Positions 16,644-23,709 of a stretch of 42,457 nucleotides of DNA are shown here, in pieces (the first letter of the stretch is position 1; each line of letters begins with the position of its first letter). The notes under the pieces are model-generated. The model was not told the origin of the DNA. It saw nothing but the letters and a program-made list of their open reading frames with translations, and searched no databases. The stretch covers positions 1 to 42,457 of the forward strand of contig CADBCC010000010.1 of NCBI GenBank assembly GCA_902793125.1. Direction: 5' to 3'. The translations under genes were made by a program, and so were the position numbers. The DNA comes from an uncultured Ruminococcus sp. Lineage in GTDB: Bacteria > Bacillota > Clostridia > Oscillospirales > Acutalibacteraceae.

Positions 16644-17591
16644 TCACTTTAAAGCCTCTTTAAGTATATCTCGGTTATTTTCCATAATAGAAATATAATT
16701 TATCTTTTTCTTAACGTCATCAATGGTTTTATTCTGCATTGAATCAAGGGTAAGGATTTTCTGATTTTGGGTCTTGGTATTCTCCTTTACCGTTTCGGCT
16801 AATTTTTTATCCGAGGTTTCGATTTTTAAAATCGCGTTGAGTTTATATTCGTCCGCTTTATCCGCTAAAAAAGCTATTGTTTTAAAGCTTGCTTCGGTTT
16901 CGGCGGAACATCCCGAAAATGCCGCGTAGTATTTTAAACCGTAATCATCGGCAAAATATCGGAACGGAAAACGGTCGGCGAATACCATTGTATTCTTATC
17001 GGCGTTTTTAACGGTTTCTTCGAAGTTTTTATCAAGCTGTTGAAGCTTCGCCGTATAATTTTCGGTATTTTTTTTATAGTAATCTTTATTTTTTGAATCG
17101 AGATTAATCAGCTTTTCCGAAACAACTGAGCAGCATTTTTCGGCGTTTCTGAGTGATAGCCATATATGCTCGTCGTTCTCGGCCTCATCGTTTTCTTCGC
17201 CTTCCATTCCCTCAACTTTTTCTTCTTCTTTTAAATCCTCTTTTAAAACATCCATAAGGTTAATTGCGGTCATATCTTTATTCACTTTTTCTTTAAGAGC
17301 GTCTTCCACCCAGCTGTCGGATTCTCCGCCGACATAGATAAACATATCGCAGGTCGACATTTTTACAATATCATCAGCCGACGGCTGGAAGCTGTGCATA
17401 TCAACTCCGTTATCAAGAAGCATAGTAACGTCCGCCTTATCCCCCGCGATTTTACTTATCCAGTCGTAAAGCGGAAAAATAGTGGTTACAATATTAATTT
17501 TTCCGCTGCCTCTTTTTTCCGGGGAAGCGCATCCCGATAAGGATCCCGAAACAATAATCAGGGATAAAAGAATCATTAGTATTTTTTTCAT
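16644..17591 (-). CDS. znuA: Metal ABC transporter substrate-binding lipoprotein (ZnuA/AdcA family)
   Basis: The 315-aa product has a type II signal peptide with lipobox LSGC (Cys21). ZnuA-family features follow: NIVTTIFPLYDWISKIAG, the first ligand His in GVDMHSFQPSADD, an acidic loop (about 118-142) ending in DEHIWLS with the second His, and the C-terminal lobe with LKIETSDKKLAETV. The acidic rather than His-rich loop and the exact metal (Zn or Mn) are open. It overlaps the upstream Fur-family gene by 4 bp (ATGA). No permease or ATPase gene is adjacent, so it must share a transporter encoded elsewhere. Confidence 0.92.
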   Translation of the reverse strand: MKKILMILLSLIIVSGSLSGCASPEKRGSGKINIVTTIFPLYDWISKIAGDKADVTMLLDNGVDMHSFQPSADDIVKMSTCDMFIYVGGESDSWVEDALKEKVNKDMTAINLMDVLKEDLKEEEKVEGMEGEENDEAENDEHIWLSLRNAEKCCSVVSEKLINLDSKNKDYYKKNTENYTAKLQQLDKNFEETVKNADKNTMVFADRFPFRYFADDYGLKYYAAFSGCSAETEASFKTIAFLADKADEYKLNAILKIETSDKKLAETVKENTKTQNQKILTLDSMQNKTIDDVKKKINYISIMENNRDILKEALK

Positions 17592-17980
17592 TGCTTTTTG
17601 CAGTCCTTACAAATTCCGTAAAGAACTGTCCTTTCCTTATCAATATCAAAATCTTCGTTTTTCATTACGCTGTTAATAATTTTTTCAGCCGCCGCGTTTT
17701 CCATATGGTAGGTTTTTCCGCAGTTTTTACAGCTGAGATGCAGGCAGTCGTGGCATTTTTCTTCGTCAACATACTGGTAAATAATCTCTCTTGAACCTTT
17801 GGACGCGACGCGTCTGAGCTTGCCCTCGGCTTCCATATCGGCTAAATTTCGATACACCGCGCTCTTGCTTATTTTATCGGCTAAAGCTTCGGCAATCTGG
17901 TTCGCGGAGATACTCTCGTCGGTACGTTTAGAAAGATATTCGGTTAAAAGTTTACGTTGCTTTGTCATATATTTAGGCAT
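17588..17980 (-). CDS. Fur-family metal-responsive repressor
   Basis: The 130-aa protein has the Fur layout. The N-terminal winged helix (1-80) includes ISKSAVYRNLADMEAEGKL. The C-terminal dimerisation domain carries CHDCLHLSCKNCGK and CKDC, the structural zinc cysteines. Its neighbour znuA suggests a zinc-sensing Zur-like role, though PerR/Fur cannot be excluded from sequence. The gene heads a three-gene operon. An 8-bp perfect palindrome lies between the -10 box and the start codon, consistent with autorepression. The ribosome binding site GAGGTGGG supports the ATG at 17980. Confidence 0.93.
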   Translation of the reverse strand: MPKYMTKQRKLLTEYLSKRTDESISANQIAEALADKISKSAVYRNLADMEAEGKLRRVASKGSREIIYQYVDEEKCHDCLHLSCKNCGKTYHMENAAAEKIINSVMKNEDFDIDKERTVLYGICKDCKKQ

Positions 17981-17992
17981 AAACCCACCTCA

Positions 17993-18013
17993 ATTTGCGA
18001 CTTATTCGCAAAT
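17993..18013. promoter_or_regulatory. Palindromic operator of the fur-znuA operon
   Basis: The palindrome is ATTTGCGA, 5 bp, TCGCAAAT, with perfect 8-bp arms. It sits 1 bp from the -10 box and just upstream of the ribosome binding site. The 21-bp size and placement fit a Fur/Zur-family box; the arm sequence is not the classic Bacillus Zur box. Confidence 0.75.
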
Positions 18014-18014
18014 C

Positions 18015-18043
18015 AGTATAGCACAAGAAAACGCGTTAGTCAA
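18015..18043 (-). promoter_or_regulatory. Promoter of the fur-znuA-HD operon
   Basis: TTGACT (18043-18038), 17-bp spacer, TATACT (18020-18015). The -35 box lies inside the upstream gene's terminator stem. Confidence 0.85.
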
Positions 18044-18061
18044 ATGACCAACGCGTTTTAT
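18027..18061 (-). terminator. Terminator of the zinc-ribbon gene, overlapping the fur promoter
   Basis: The stem AAAACGCGTTGGTCA / TGACTAACGCGTTTT has a two-base loop and ends in TTTTCTTGTG on the minus strand. Its right arm contains the -35 box of the fur operon. Confidence 0.8.
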
Positions 18062-18074
18062 ATTAATTTACAGT

Positions 18075-18854
18075 TTATACCGCCGCGCCTCCGCAGAATT
18101 CACAGCGTCCGTTAGCGTCGGGGATTGTTGACGCTCCGCAGCACTGACAAACAACAGCCTGCTTAGGCACTTGAGCCGCTGCCGCTTCATCTCTAACCTG
18201 CTGGCGCGCGGATGTAAGCGCCTGTTTAATTTCTTCCGCCATCCTCTTATACTCGCTGTAATCCTGGTTTGATTCGGGATACGGTTTCATATTCGCGGGC
18301 ACTCCCCCGTTCGGAGTAATATCAACGTCGGAAGAATTAAGGCGGAATTTCATCTCGTCAAAATAAGGGTTGTTAACTCTTATAATAATATTGAAATCGT
18401 AGCTGTAGAAATATCTCGGCGGATTGTAGCTTTCGGAATTTCCGTCGTTGTCCTCGCGCATATCTTCGCTCGAACTTTCCTCGATGTCGATATCTACACC
18501 CGTTACCATCGAATAATCCAGAACATCGGGATTATCTTCCGCGAATTTTCTCGGGTTGGAGCTTGTAACCATAAACTTTCTGTTATCCTCGTCAAGATAA
18601 ACCTTTGTGCTGTCTCCGTAGGTACGGGTTACATTAAATTTAGCAACCTCGTCTTTATTTGCCTCGCGGTAACTCAGCTGCTCTTTAATGCTGTCTACTG
18701 TGCTTCTGCGTCTGTCGCTGAACCACGGCGAAAGTTTCGCGGCGCATTTTTTACACATATTGCCGTCTTCAAGCTTTCGGTTGCCTAACATACCGATTTC
18801 TCCTCCGCAGATAGCGCAGATTTTCTTTTCAAACATTTTTCCGAATAAGCCCAT
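18075..18854 (-). CDS. Zinc-ribbon protein, DUF4428-like
   Basis: The 259-aa product starts at the ATG at 18854 (AAGGAGA upstream); the frame is open 13 codons further without a ribosome binding site. An N-terminal treble-clef-like motif (CAICGGEIGML ... CKKCAAKL, residues about 12-40) resembles DUF4428. The middle is a beta-rich domain with FMVTSSNPRKFAED and YSYDFNIIIRVN. The C-terminus has a second zinc ribbon, CQCCGAST ... CEFCGGAA. It is probably soluble and cytoplasmic, of unknown function. Promoter at 18925-18953. Confidence 0.8.
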   Translation of the reverse strand: MGLFGKMFEKKICAICGGEIGMLGNRKLEDGNMCKKCAAKLSPWFSDRRRSTVDSIKEQLSYREANKDEVAKFNVTRTYGDSTKVYLDEDNRKFMVTSSNPRKFAEDNPDVLDYSMVTGVDIDIEESSSEDMREDNDGNSESYNPPRYFYSYDFNIIIRVNNPYFDEMKFRLNSSDVDITPNGGVPANMKPYPESNQDYSEYKRMAEEIKQALTSARQQVRDEAAAAQVPKQAVVCQCCGASTIPDANGRCEFCGGAAV

Positions 18855-18924
18855 AACATTTCTCCTTAACAATTGAAATAAATAACATAGCAAGACGCGT
18901 AATCGCGACTTTTAACTCATTATC

Positions 18925-18953
18925 ATTTTACCACACACTTCATATATATGCAA
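18925..18953 (-). promoter_or_regulatory. Promoter of the zinc-ribbon gene
   Basis: TTGCAT (18953-18948), 17-bp spacer, TAAAAT (18930-18925) with extended -10 TGG. Confidence 0.65.
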
Positions 18954-19056
18954 TAAAAAATTGTTAATATACAGCAAAAATCTATACAAAAATAATAAAT
19001 ATGAATTCACCATCCTTATTAATGCGGTAATGTATATTCCCAAAAAGCACTTTATG

Positions 19057-19065
19057 TGCTATAAT
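19057..19065 (+). promoter_or_regulatory. Extended -10 element upstream of pdxK
   Basis: TGCTATAAT (19057-19065) has no good -35 at the right distance (TTCCCA). A hairpin with arms around GTGTGAA / TTCACAC lies between it and the start codon (about 19090-19117). Confidence 0.5.
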
Positions 19066-19131
19066 GTGCTCATCAGCAGACTCAGTAGGATGGTGTGAAA
19101 ATTCACACTAATCCAATTTTGCGGAAAGGCT

Positions 19132-19974
19132 ATGGAAATCACTATGAAAAGAATAGTTACTATACAGGACATTTCCTGTGTGGGAAAATGCTCGCTCACA
19201 GTTGCTCTGCCGATTATTTCGGCTGTAGGAGTTGAGGCGGCAATAATCCCGACTGCGGTTCTTTCAACTCATACAATGTTTAAAAATTTTACATGCAAAG
19301 ATTTAGACGATCAGATTCTTCCGATTGCAAAGCATTGGAAGAGTGAAAATATTAAGTTTGACGCTTTTTATACGGGCTACCTCGCTTCATCAGGACAGAT
19401 TGACAAGGTTATTTCGCTTATAAATTCACTTAAGCGTGAAAACGACCTCGTTATAATCGACCCGGCTATGGCGGATAACGGAAAGATGTACCCCGCTTTT
19501 GACGAAAGTTTCCCCCGCGATATGGCTCGGCTCTGCGCCGAAGCGGACATCATCCTCCCGAATATTACCGAAGCGTGCTATTTAACAAATACTCCTTTTA
19601 AATCCGAATACAACGAAGCGTTCGCAAAGGAAGTTATGGAAAAATTAGCCGCGCAGGGAGCTAAAAAAGTCATACTCACGGGAGCGGAATTCGACGGAAA
19701 ATACGGCGTAATGTTTTTCGACAGCGAAACCCAAAAATACTATAATTATTATACTGATAAAATCGACGCGATTTTCCACGGCACGGGCGATATTTTCAGC
19801 TCGGCATTTACCGGTTTAATCGTAAGCGGAAAGACTATCGAAGAAAGTATTGCGATCGCCGCGGACTTCACCGCCGAATGTATAAGAATAACTAAAAACA
19901 CCGAAAACGCCAACTGGTACGGGGTTGATTTCGAAAAAGCCATCCCCTACCTTATAGACAGAATAAGAAAATAA
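19132..19974 (+). CDS. pdxK: Pyridoxamine/pyridoxal kinase
   Basis: The 280-aa PfkB/ribokinase-fold kinase phosphorylates vitamin B6 vitamers to supply PLP. Evidence includes the N-terminus IVTIQDISCVGKCSLTVALP, IIPTAVLSTHT, the middle VIIDPAMADNGKMY and LPNITEACYLT, and the nucleotide/anion-hole region HGTGDIFSSAFTG near 220. The annotated ATG is preceded by GGAAAGG at short spacing; the ATG four codons later (19144) gives the more typical family N-terminus and is possible. It is monocistronic, with a bidirectional terminator at 19977-20011. Confidence 0.9.
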   Translation: MEITMKRIVTIQDISCVGKCSLTVALPIISAVGVEAAIIPTAVLSTHTMFKNFTCKDLDDQILPIAKHWKSENIKFDAFYTGYLASSGQIDKVISLINSLKRENDLVIIDPAMADNGKMYPAFDESFPRDMARLCAEADIILPNITEACYLTNTPFKSEYNEAFAKEVMEKLAAQGAKKVILTGAEFDGKYGVMFFDSETQKYYNYYTDKIDAIFHGTGDIFSSAFTGLIVSGKTIEESIAIAADFTAECIRITKNTENANWYGVDFEKAIPYLIDRIRK

Positions 19975-19976
19975 AA

Positions 19977-20011
19977 AATCAGCGTCCGCTCAGAAAATGC
20001 GGACGCTGATT
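19977..20011. terminator. Bidirectional terminator
   Basis: A 13-bp stem AATCAGCGTCCGC / GCGGACGCTGATT lies between convergent pdxK and the small secreted protein gene, with A-rich and T-rich flanks on both sides. Confidence 0.85.
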
Positions 20012-20021
20012 TACTTTTCGA

Positions 20022-20429
20022 TTATAATTTAACTCTCATAACATTTTTCTTTGTATCAACAAAGATTTTCATCGGGACGGTTACCCACTTATTTTTATTT
20101 TTCATATATTTAAGCTTAACCTTGGTGAGGCCGTATTTTTTGCCCTTTACTCTGAAAGTATAATTCTTAGTTTTAAAATCATACTTACAGCTTACTTTTA
20201 CATTTTTTGTATTAATTTTATATGTCCAGTCATAGCCGTAAGGAGCCTTGCCTTTAACCACGTATTTAAAGGTTTTCGCAAATCTGTTAGCCTTTTCGGT
20301 AGACGCGGGAATTTTCGTTACATAATCAGAAGCAGCAGACGCCGAAACAGCCGACGCTGAAAAAACAAATGAAAAAACCATAATCACGCTGAGCGCGAAC
20401 GCTGAAAATTTACCTCTTTTTATTCTCAT
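20022..20429 (-). CDS. Small secreted lysine-rich protein
   Basis: The 135-aa product has a signal peptide (about 1-33, ending SASAASDYV). The mature part is about 100 residues, very rich in Lys, Tyr and Val, with repeated beta-strand patterns (KNVKVSCKYDF, KTKNYTFRVKGKK, KVKLKYMKNKNK). The composition resembles the lysine-rich Ig-like tails of the proteins at 1039 and 24225, so it may be a free-standing cationic wall-binding domain. The family is not recognised. The ribosome binding site GGAGGAGC is strong; a possible promoter is TTGTCA-N16-TATTAT about 60 bp upstream of the start. Confidence 0.75.
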   Translation of the reverse strand: MRIKRGKFSAFALSVIMVFSFVFSASAVSASAASDYVTKIPASTEKANRFAKTFKYVVKGKAPYGYDWTYKINTKNVKVSCKYDFKTKNYTFRVKGKKYGLTKVKLKYMKNKNKWVTVPMKIFVDTKKNVMRVKL

Positions 20430-20598
20430 AAAGCTCCTCCTGAATCCCTCAACATCTTGTGGTTTCCTTTTATCGATAATACTATATCACCATTTTATGA
20501 CAAAATAATTACAAAAAGCAATTATAAAAATTTTATTTAAAAATTTTATATACAAAAATTGGTTTTAATATTTTTTTAATAAATACGCAAAATACTAT

Positions 20599-20615
20599 AG
20601 CAACGTAAAGTTGCT
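20599..20615 (+). promoter_or_regulatory. Small hairpin in the SASP leader
   Basis: AGCAAC / GTTGCT with a 5-nt loop, about 40 bp upstream of the SASP start. It may stabilise the spore mRNA or mark its 5' end. No confident sigma-G promoter was read. Confidence 0.4.
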
Positions 20616-20653
20616 TAAAATAGAAATTTAAAAAAATAAAGGAGAAGTTAACT

Positions 20654-20845
20654 ATGTCTAAGAGCAACATTGTTGTTCCCGAGGCTAAGGAAGCTTTAGA
20701 GCGCTTCAAGATGGAAGCGGCAAACGAAGTAGGCGTAAACCTTAAGCAGGGCTACAACGGAGACCTCACATCTCGTCAGGCAGGTTCTGTCGGCGGTCAG
20801 ATGGTTAAAAAGATGATTGAAAGTTATGAAAAAGGCTTAAAGTAA
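20654..20845 (+). CDS. Small acid-soluble spore protein, alpha/beta type
   Basis: The 63-aa product matches the alpha/beta SASP family: VVPEAKEALERFKMEAANEVG, the germination-protease region near ANEVGV, and the DNA-binding signature GYNGDLTSRQAGSVGGQMVKKMI. These proteins coat and protect spore DNA. The gene is short of the usual family length by only a few residues. Ribosome binding site AAAGGAGAAG. It is monocistronic, with a strong terminator immediately downstream. It is direct evidence that the organism can, or recently could, sporulate. Confidence 0.95.
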   Translation: MSKSNIVVPEAKEALERFKMEAANEVGVNLKQGYNGDLTSRQAGSVGGQMVKKMIESYEKGLK

Positions 20846-20871
20846 TAAAAATTATTACTAAGTAAAAGTCA

Positions 20872-20930
20872 AGTCGGCTTGACGGGTTGGTAAAAACCGA
20901 CCCGATAAGCCGACTGAATTTTGTTTTTAT
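20872..20930 (+). terminator. Strong terminator of the SASP gene
   Basis: A nearly continuous 20-bp stem, AGTCGGCTT + GACGGGTTGGT pairing with ACCGACCCGAT + AAGCCGACT, is followed by GAATTTTGTTTTTAT. Confidence 0.9.
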
Positions 20931-20949
20931 ATATTTCTTTTTTGGAATA

Positions 20950-21471
20950 TTATTTATAAAACACTCTGTTTTCTTTACGCGCGATTATATCCTTTTTCTC
21001 GTTAGGATAGCCTAAAACGCAATGACCGATTCCCTCAAAGTCGCCCTCTATTCCGAGTTCATTAAGTATAGCCTTTCCTTCGTCGCTTTCAAACTCCTCT
21101 TTTGCGCGGTGAATCCAACAGCTTCCGAGCTCAAGCGAATGAGCCGCTAACATTAGATTACCCATAACAAGGCTTCCGTCGTAAAGATAGGTTGGAACGC
21201 TTTTATCGCCGAGCACAATCAAGACCGCGGGCGCTCCGTAGAATGGGTCAAAACCCTCGTCCCATCCGCCGATTTTACGGTTCATCTCGCTGAGTTTATC
21301 CCTAAGATTTTTATCGGTAACGGCAACTATAATAACGCCCTGGAGATTTCTTCCGCTTGCGGCGAAAAGTCCCGCTTCAATAACTTCATCAATCAGATTT
21401 TTCGGGGGCATATCGGGTTTAAAATTTCGTATGCTCCTTCTTTCTTTCATTGCTTTAATAATATCGTTCAC
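20950..21471 (-). CDS. Nitroreductase-family flavoprotein
   Basis: The 173-aa FMN-dependent oxidoreductase has the family N-terminus IKAMKERRSIRNFKPDMPPK, the FMN-binding AASGRNLQGVIIV, APAVLIVLGD, and the C-terminal GIGHCVLGYPNEKK. The substrate is unknown. The start is GTG (21471) with GGAGG seven bases upstream; it overlaps the stop of the phosphopantetheinyl transferase gene by 4 bp (GTGA), so the two are translationally coupled. Confidence 0.9.
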   Translation of the reverse strand: MNDIIKAMKERRSIRNFKPDMPPKNLIDEVIEAGLFAASGRNLQGVIIVAVTDKNLRDKLSEMNRKIGGWDEGFDPFYGAPAVLIVLGDKSVPTYLYDGSLVMGNLMLAAHSLELGSCWIHRAKEEFESDEGKAILNELGIEGDFEGIGHCVLGYPNEKKDIIARKENRVFYK

Positions 21472-22082
21472 AGTATCGCCTCCGGTTTAATAATTTTTAT
21501 TTTTTCGGGTAAAATTTTATCTTCCGTACATAGCATAATTTTTGAGCTGCCGAGCATATACTCTTTAAAAAAGAAGGTTCGTCCGCTGTAGGTGAATTCG
21601 TTTTTTAAAGCGCTTAAATCAACGGACGAAACTTTAAAACCGAAGCCTTTCCCGATACACTTTATAAACGCCTCCTTGCGGGTCCAGAGTTCATAAAAGT
21701 ATTCCTTTTTATCATCGGCTTCGGAAAGTTTCTTCAACTCATTTTCGTGGAAAACAATTTTTCCCGTACGTTCAAAATCAAGCTCTTTTTCAAATTCAAT
21801 ATCGCATCCGATTTCAAAATCGCTTAAAGCGATAATTACATAATCTCCGCTGTGCGAAAGATTAAAACACTTTCCGCTTTCGGAATAAGGTTTTCCGTAT
21901 TCTCCGACTTTAATATCATCACCGACAAAGTTCTTTACCAAAAGTCCCGCGCAAAGCGATAAAAGCTTATCCTTTGTTTTTTTAAGCCTTTTAATCTTTT
22001 CGATACGGTATTCGGGAAGAGAATTAATGTATTTTTCTTTTAAAGAATAATCGTTTATATCTGTAATAAAAATTTCCGCCAT
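21468..22082 (-). CDS. 4'-phosphopantetheinyl transferase, Sfp type
   Basis: The enzyme transfers phosphopantetheine from CoA to a carrier protein. Family motifs are KPYSESGKCFNLSHSGDYV, the metal-binding IGCDIEFEK, and FYELWTRKEAFIKCIGKGF. I chose the ATG at 22082 (204 aa, MAEIFITDIND) because it matches the usual Sfp N-terminus; a GTG at 22133 would add 17 basic/hydrophobic residues and neither site has a clear Shine-Dalgarno. No carrier-protein or polyketide/peptide synthase gene is nearby, so it probably serves fatty-acid ACP or a distant cluster. Confidence 0.88.
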   Translation of the reverse strand: MAEIFITDINDYSLKEKYINSLPEYRIEKIKRLKKTKDKLLSLCAGLLVKNFVGDDIKVGEYGKPYSESGKCFNLSHSGDYVIIALSDFEIGCDIEFEKELDFERTGKIVFHENELKKLSEADDKKEYFYELWTRKEAFIKCIGKGFGFKVSSVDLSALKNEFTYSGRTFFFKEYMLGSSKIMLCTEDKILPEKIKIIKPEAIL

Positions 22083-22205
22083 AATTAAGAAAGCGCGCGC
22101 AATCAGCGCGTCAGCCTTTCGTTTAGTTATCACTCACGCCCGTAAAGCCGGACGTATAATACAAGGTTTTTTTACATAAAACAACCCGCATTTTGTTATT
22201 AAAAC

Positions 22206-22224
22206 AGGGGCGGCAAGCGCCCCT
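22206..22224 (-). terminator. Terminator of the dCMP deaminase gene
   Basis: A 7-bp stem AGGGGCG / CGCCCCT is followed on the minus strand by GTTTTAAT. Confidence 0.75.
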
Positions 22225-22242
22225 ATCTTTTAATCAGATTTA

Positions 22243-22731
22243 TTAATAGCCTTCTTTACCGGTTAAGGAGTCGTCGTCAACAATCCAATCCTCAACATAA
22301 ATCGCGGTAAAGTCTTCTTTGCTGTTTCTAATAACAACGCGTTTTATTCCCGCGTTAATTATCATACGCTTACACATAGCGCAGGAGTTAGCGTTCGCGA
22401 CATAATTTCCGGAGCCAAACTCTTTACCGACAAGATAAAGCGTGGCGCCGATCATCTGCTCACGCGGAGCGTGGATAATCGCGTTCGCTTCAGCGTGAAC
22501 GCTTCTGCAAAGCTCATAGCGTGTACCGCGCTGTACGTTCATTTGCTCACGGATACAGGTTCCGAGATCGCTGCAGTTTTTTCTGCCTCTCGGAGCACCG
22601 ACATAACCCGTTGAAACAATCTGGTCGTTATTAACGATAATCGCGCCGTAATTCCTGCGGATACAGGTTCCTCTTTCCAAAACAGTTTCGGCAATATCAA
22701 GATAATAATTCTCTTTATCAATTCGTGCCAT
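22243..22731 (-). CDS. comEB: dCMP deaminase (ComEB family)
   Basis: The 162-aa zinc enzyme deaminates dCMP to dUMP for dTMP synthesis. It shows the cytidine-deaminase fold motifs HAEANAIIHA (zinc His and catalytic Glu, about residue 78) and CAMCKRMIINAGI (two zinc Cys, about 115), plus the N-terminal GTCIRRNYGAIIVNN and VGAPRGRKNC segments that distinguish deoxycytidylate deaminases. Ribosome binding site GGGGAGGG. Confidence 0.95.
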   Translation of the reverse strand: MARIDKENYYLDIAETVLERGTCIRRNYGAIIVNNDQIVSTGYVGAPRGRKNCSDLGTCIREQMNVQRGTRYELCRSVHAEANAIIHAPREQMIGATLYLVGKEFGSGNYVANANSCAMCKRMIINAGIKRVVIRNSKEDFTAIYVEDWIVDDDSLTGKEGY

Positions 22732-22784
22732 AGGATTCCCTCCCCAACTTTATACTATAATAATAAAGTATTTACGCGGATTTT

Positions 22785-23024
22785 TCAAGAGTTATTTAGC
22801 TCTTTTACGCAACTTTCGCAAACGGTTTTACCCATAAACTTTTTAAGCTGTCCTGTTTTTCCGCAAAACACGCAGGTGTCTTCGGCTTTGGAAATAACTA
22901 TCCTTTCATTTTCAACATCAATTTTAAGCATATCGTTAAGCCTAAGGCCGACTTCTTCGCGAATATCTTTAGGTAAAACAACACGTCCGACATCATCAAT
23001 TTTTTTGTAGCTTGTATATGCCAT
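22785..23024 (-). CDS. SpoVT/AbrB-type regulator with C-terminal zinc ribbon
   Basis: The 79-aa product starts at the ATG at 23024, preceded by GGAAAGGAAG; an upstream in-frame ATG (23057) overlaps the promoter. Residues 1-48 form a swapped-hairpin AbrB domain (KIDDVGRVVLPKDIREEVGL, ENERIVISK). Residues 49-79 form a zinc finger with CVFCGKTGQLKKF and VCESCVKEL. AbrB proteins are transition-state regulators. It is divergent from spmAB, and two 11-bp direct repeats lie in the shared intergenic region. Confidence 0.9.
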   Translation of the reverse strand: MAYTSYKKIDDVGRVVLPKDIREEVGLRLNDMLKIDVENERIVISKAEDTCVFCGKTGQLKKFMGKTVCESCVKELNNS

Positions 23025-23047
23025 ATCGCCACTTCCTTTCCTGATGT

Positions 23048-23076
23048 ATTTTACCAAAAATTGTCAAAATAATCAA
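23048..23076 (-). promoter_or_regulatory. Promoter of the AbrB-like gene
   Basis: TTGATT (23076-23071), 17-bp spacer, TAAAAT (23053-23048). One AAAAATTGTCA repeat occupies the spacer. Confidence 0.65.
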
Positions 23077-23106
23077 TTCTTTACAACTAAATGTCAAAAA
23101 TTGTCA
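23056..23106. repeat. Pair of 11-bp direct repeats in the abrB/spmA divergent region
   Basis: AAAAATTGTCA occurs at 23056-23066 and 23096-23106, exactly 40 bp apart start to start (about four helical turns). The first is inside the abrB-like promoter. This is a candidate autoregulatory operator. Confidence 0.6.
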
Positions 23107-23121
23107 CATAGGTGATACTTA

Positions 23122-23709
23122 ATGATGAACTATATTTTTGCGGGTATAATTATAATCTCGCTTATCTGCGCATTTATAACAGGAAAAACACAAGCGCTCT
23201 CCGAGGCAGTAGTAAACGGCGCGTCGGAAAGCGTAAAACTGCTTATGACTATGGCGGGAATGCTTACGCTCTGGTCGGGAATAATGGAAGTTGCCGATAG
23301 AGGCGGACTTACAAAACTGCTTTGCAGAATACTTTCCCCGGTACTTAATTTACTATTCAAAAACATAGATAAAAAAAGCAGAGCTTTAAAATACATAAGT
23401 ATGAATGTAAGCGCGAACTTACTCGGTATCGGAAATGCCGCAACGCCGTTCGGAATTCAGGCGGTAAAGGAGCTGAAAAAATTAAACGGAGAAAGCGCTG
23501 CCGCCTCGGATGATATGGTTGTTTTTGTTGTGATGAACACCGCTTCAATCCAACTTATTCCGACTATGGTGGCGGCTTTAAGGCAAAGCTACGGAAGTTC
23601 GCGCCCGTTTTCAATTCTCCCCTGCGTATGGATAAGCTCCGCCTGCGCGTTAGCCGTCGGGCTTTTTATAGCGAAAATTTTTAAAAGCAGGAATAAAAAT
23701 GACCTTTGA
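23122..23709 (+). CDS. spmA: Spore maturation protein A
   Basis: The 195-aa membrane protein of the nucleoside-recognition (Gate) fold has at least four hydrophobic segments and the family segments LWSGIMEVADRGGL, SANLLGIGNAATPFGI and MNTASIQLIPTMVAAL. With SpmB it is needed for spore core dehydration. Start ATGATG with AGGTGA upstream. It overlaps spmB by 11 bp. Confidence 0.94.
   Translation: MMNYIFAGIIIISLICAFITGKTQALSEAVVNGASESVKLLMTMAGMLTLWSGIMEVADRGGLTKLLCRILSPVLNLLFKNIDKKSRALKYISMNVSANLLGIGNAATPFGIQAVKELKKLNGESAAASDDMVVFVVMNTASIQLIPTMVAALRQSYGSSRPFSILPCVWISSACALAVGLFIAKIFKSRNKNDL

Noticed and set aside
20500-20653. Sigma-G promoter for the SASP gene
   Set aside because: It is expected for this family, but no box pair with convincing sequence and spacing could be read in this AT-rich stretch.
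22206-22224. A further copy of the dispersed repeat, because of AGGGGCGG
   Set aside because: Only eight bases agree with the 16-mer, and the sequence is a simple 7-bp hairpin with a T-run that serves as the dCMP deaminase terminator.
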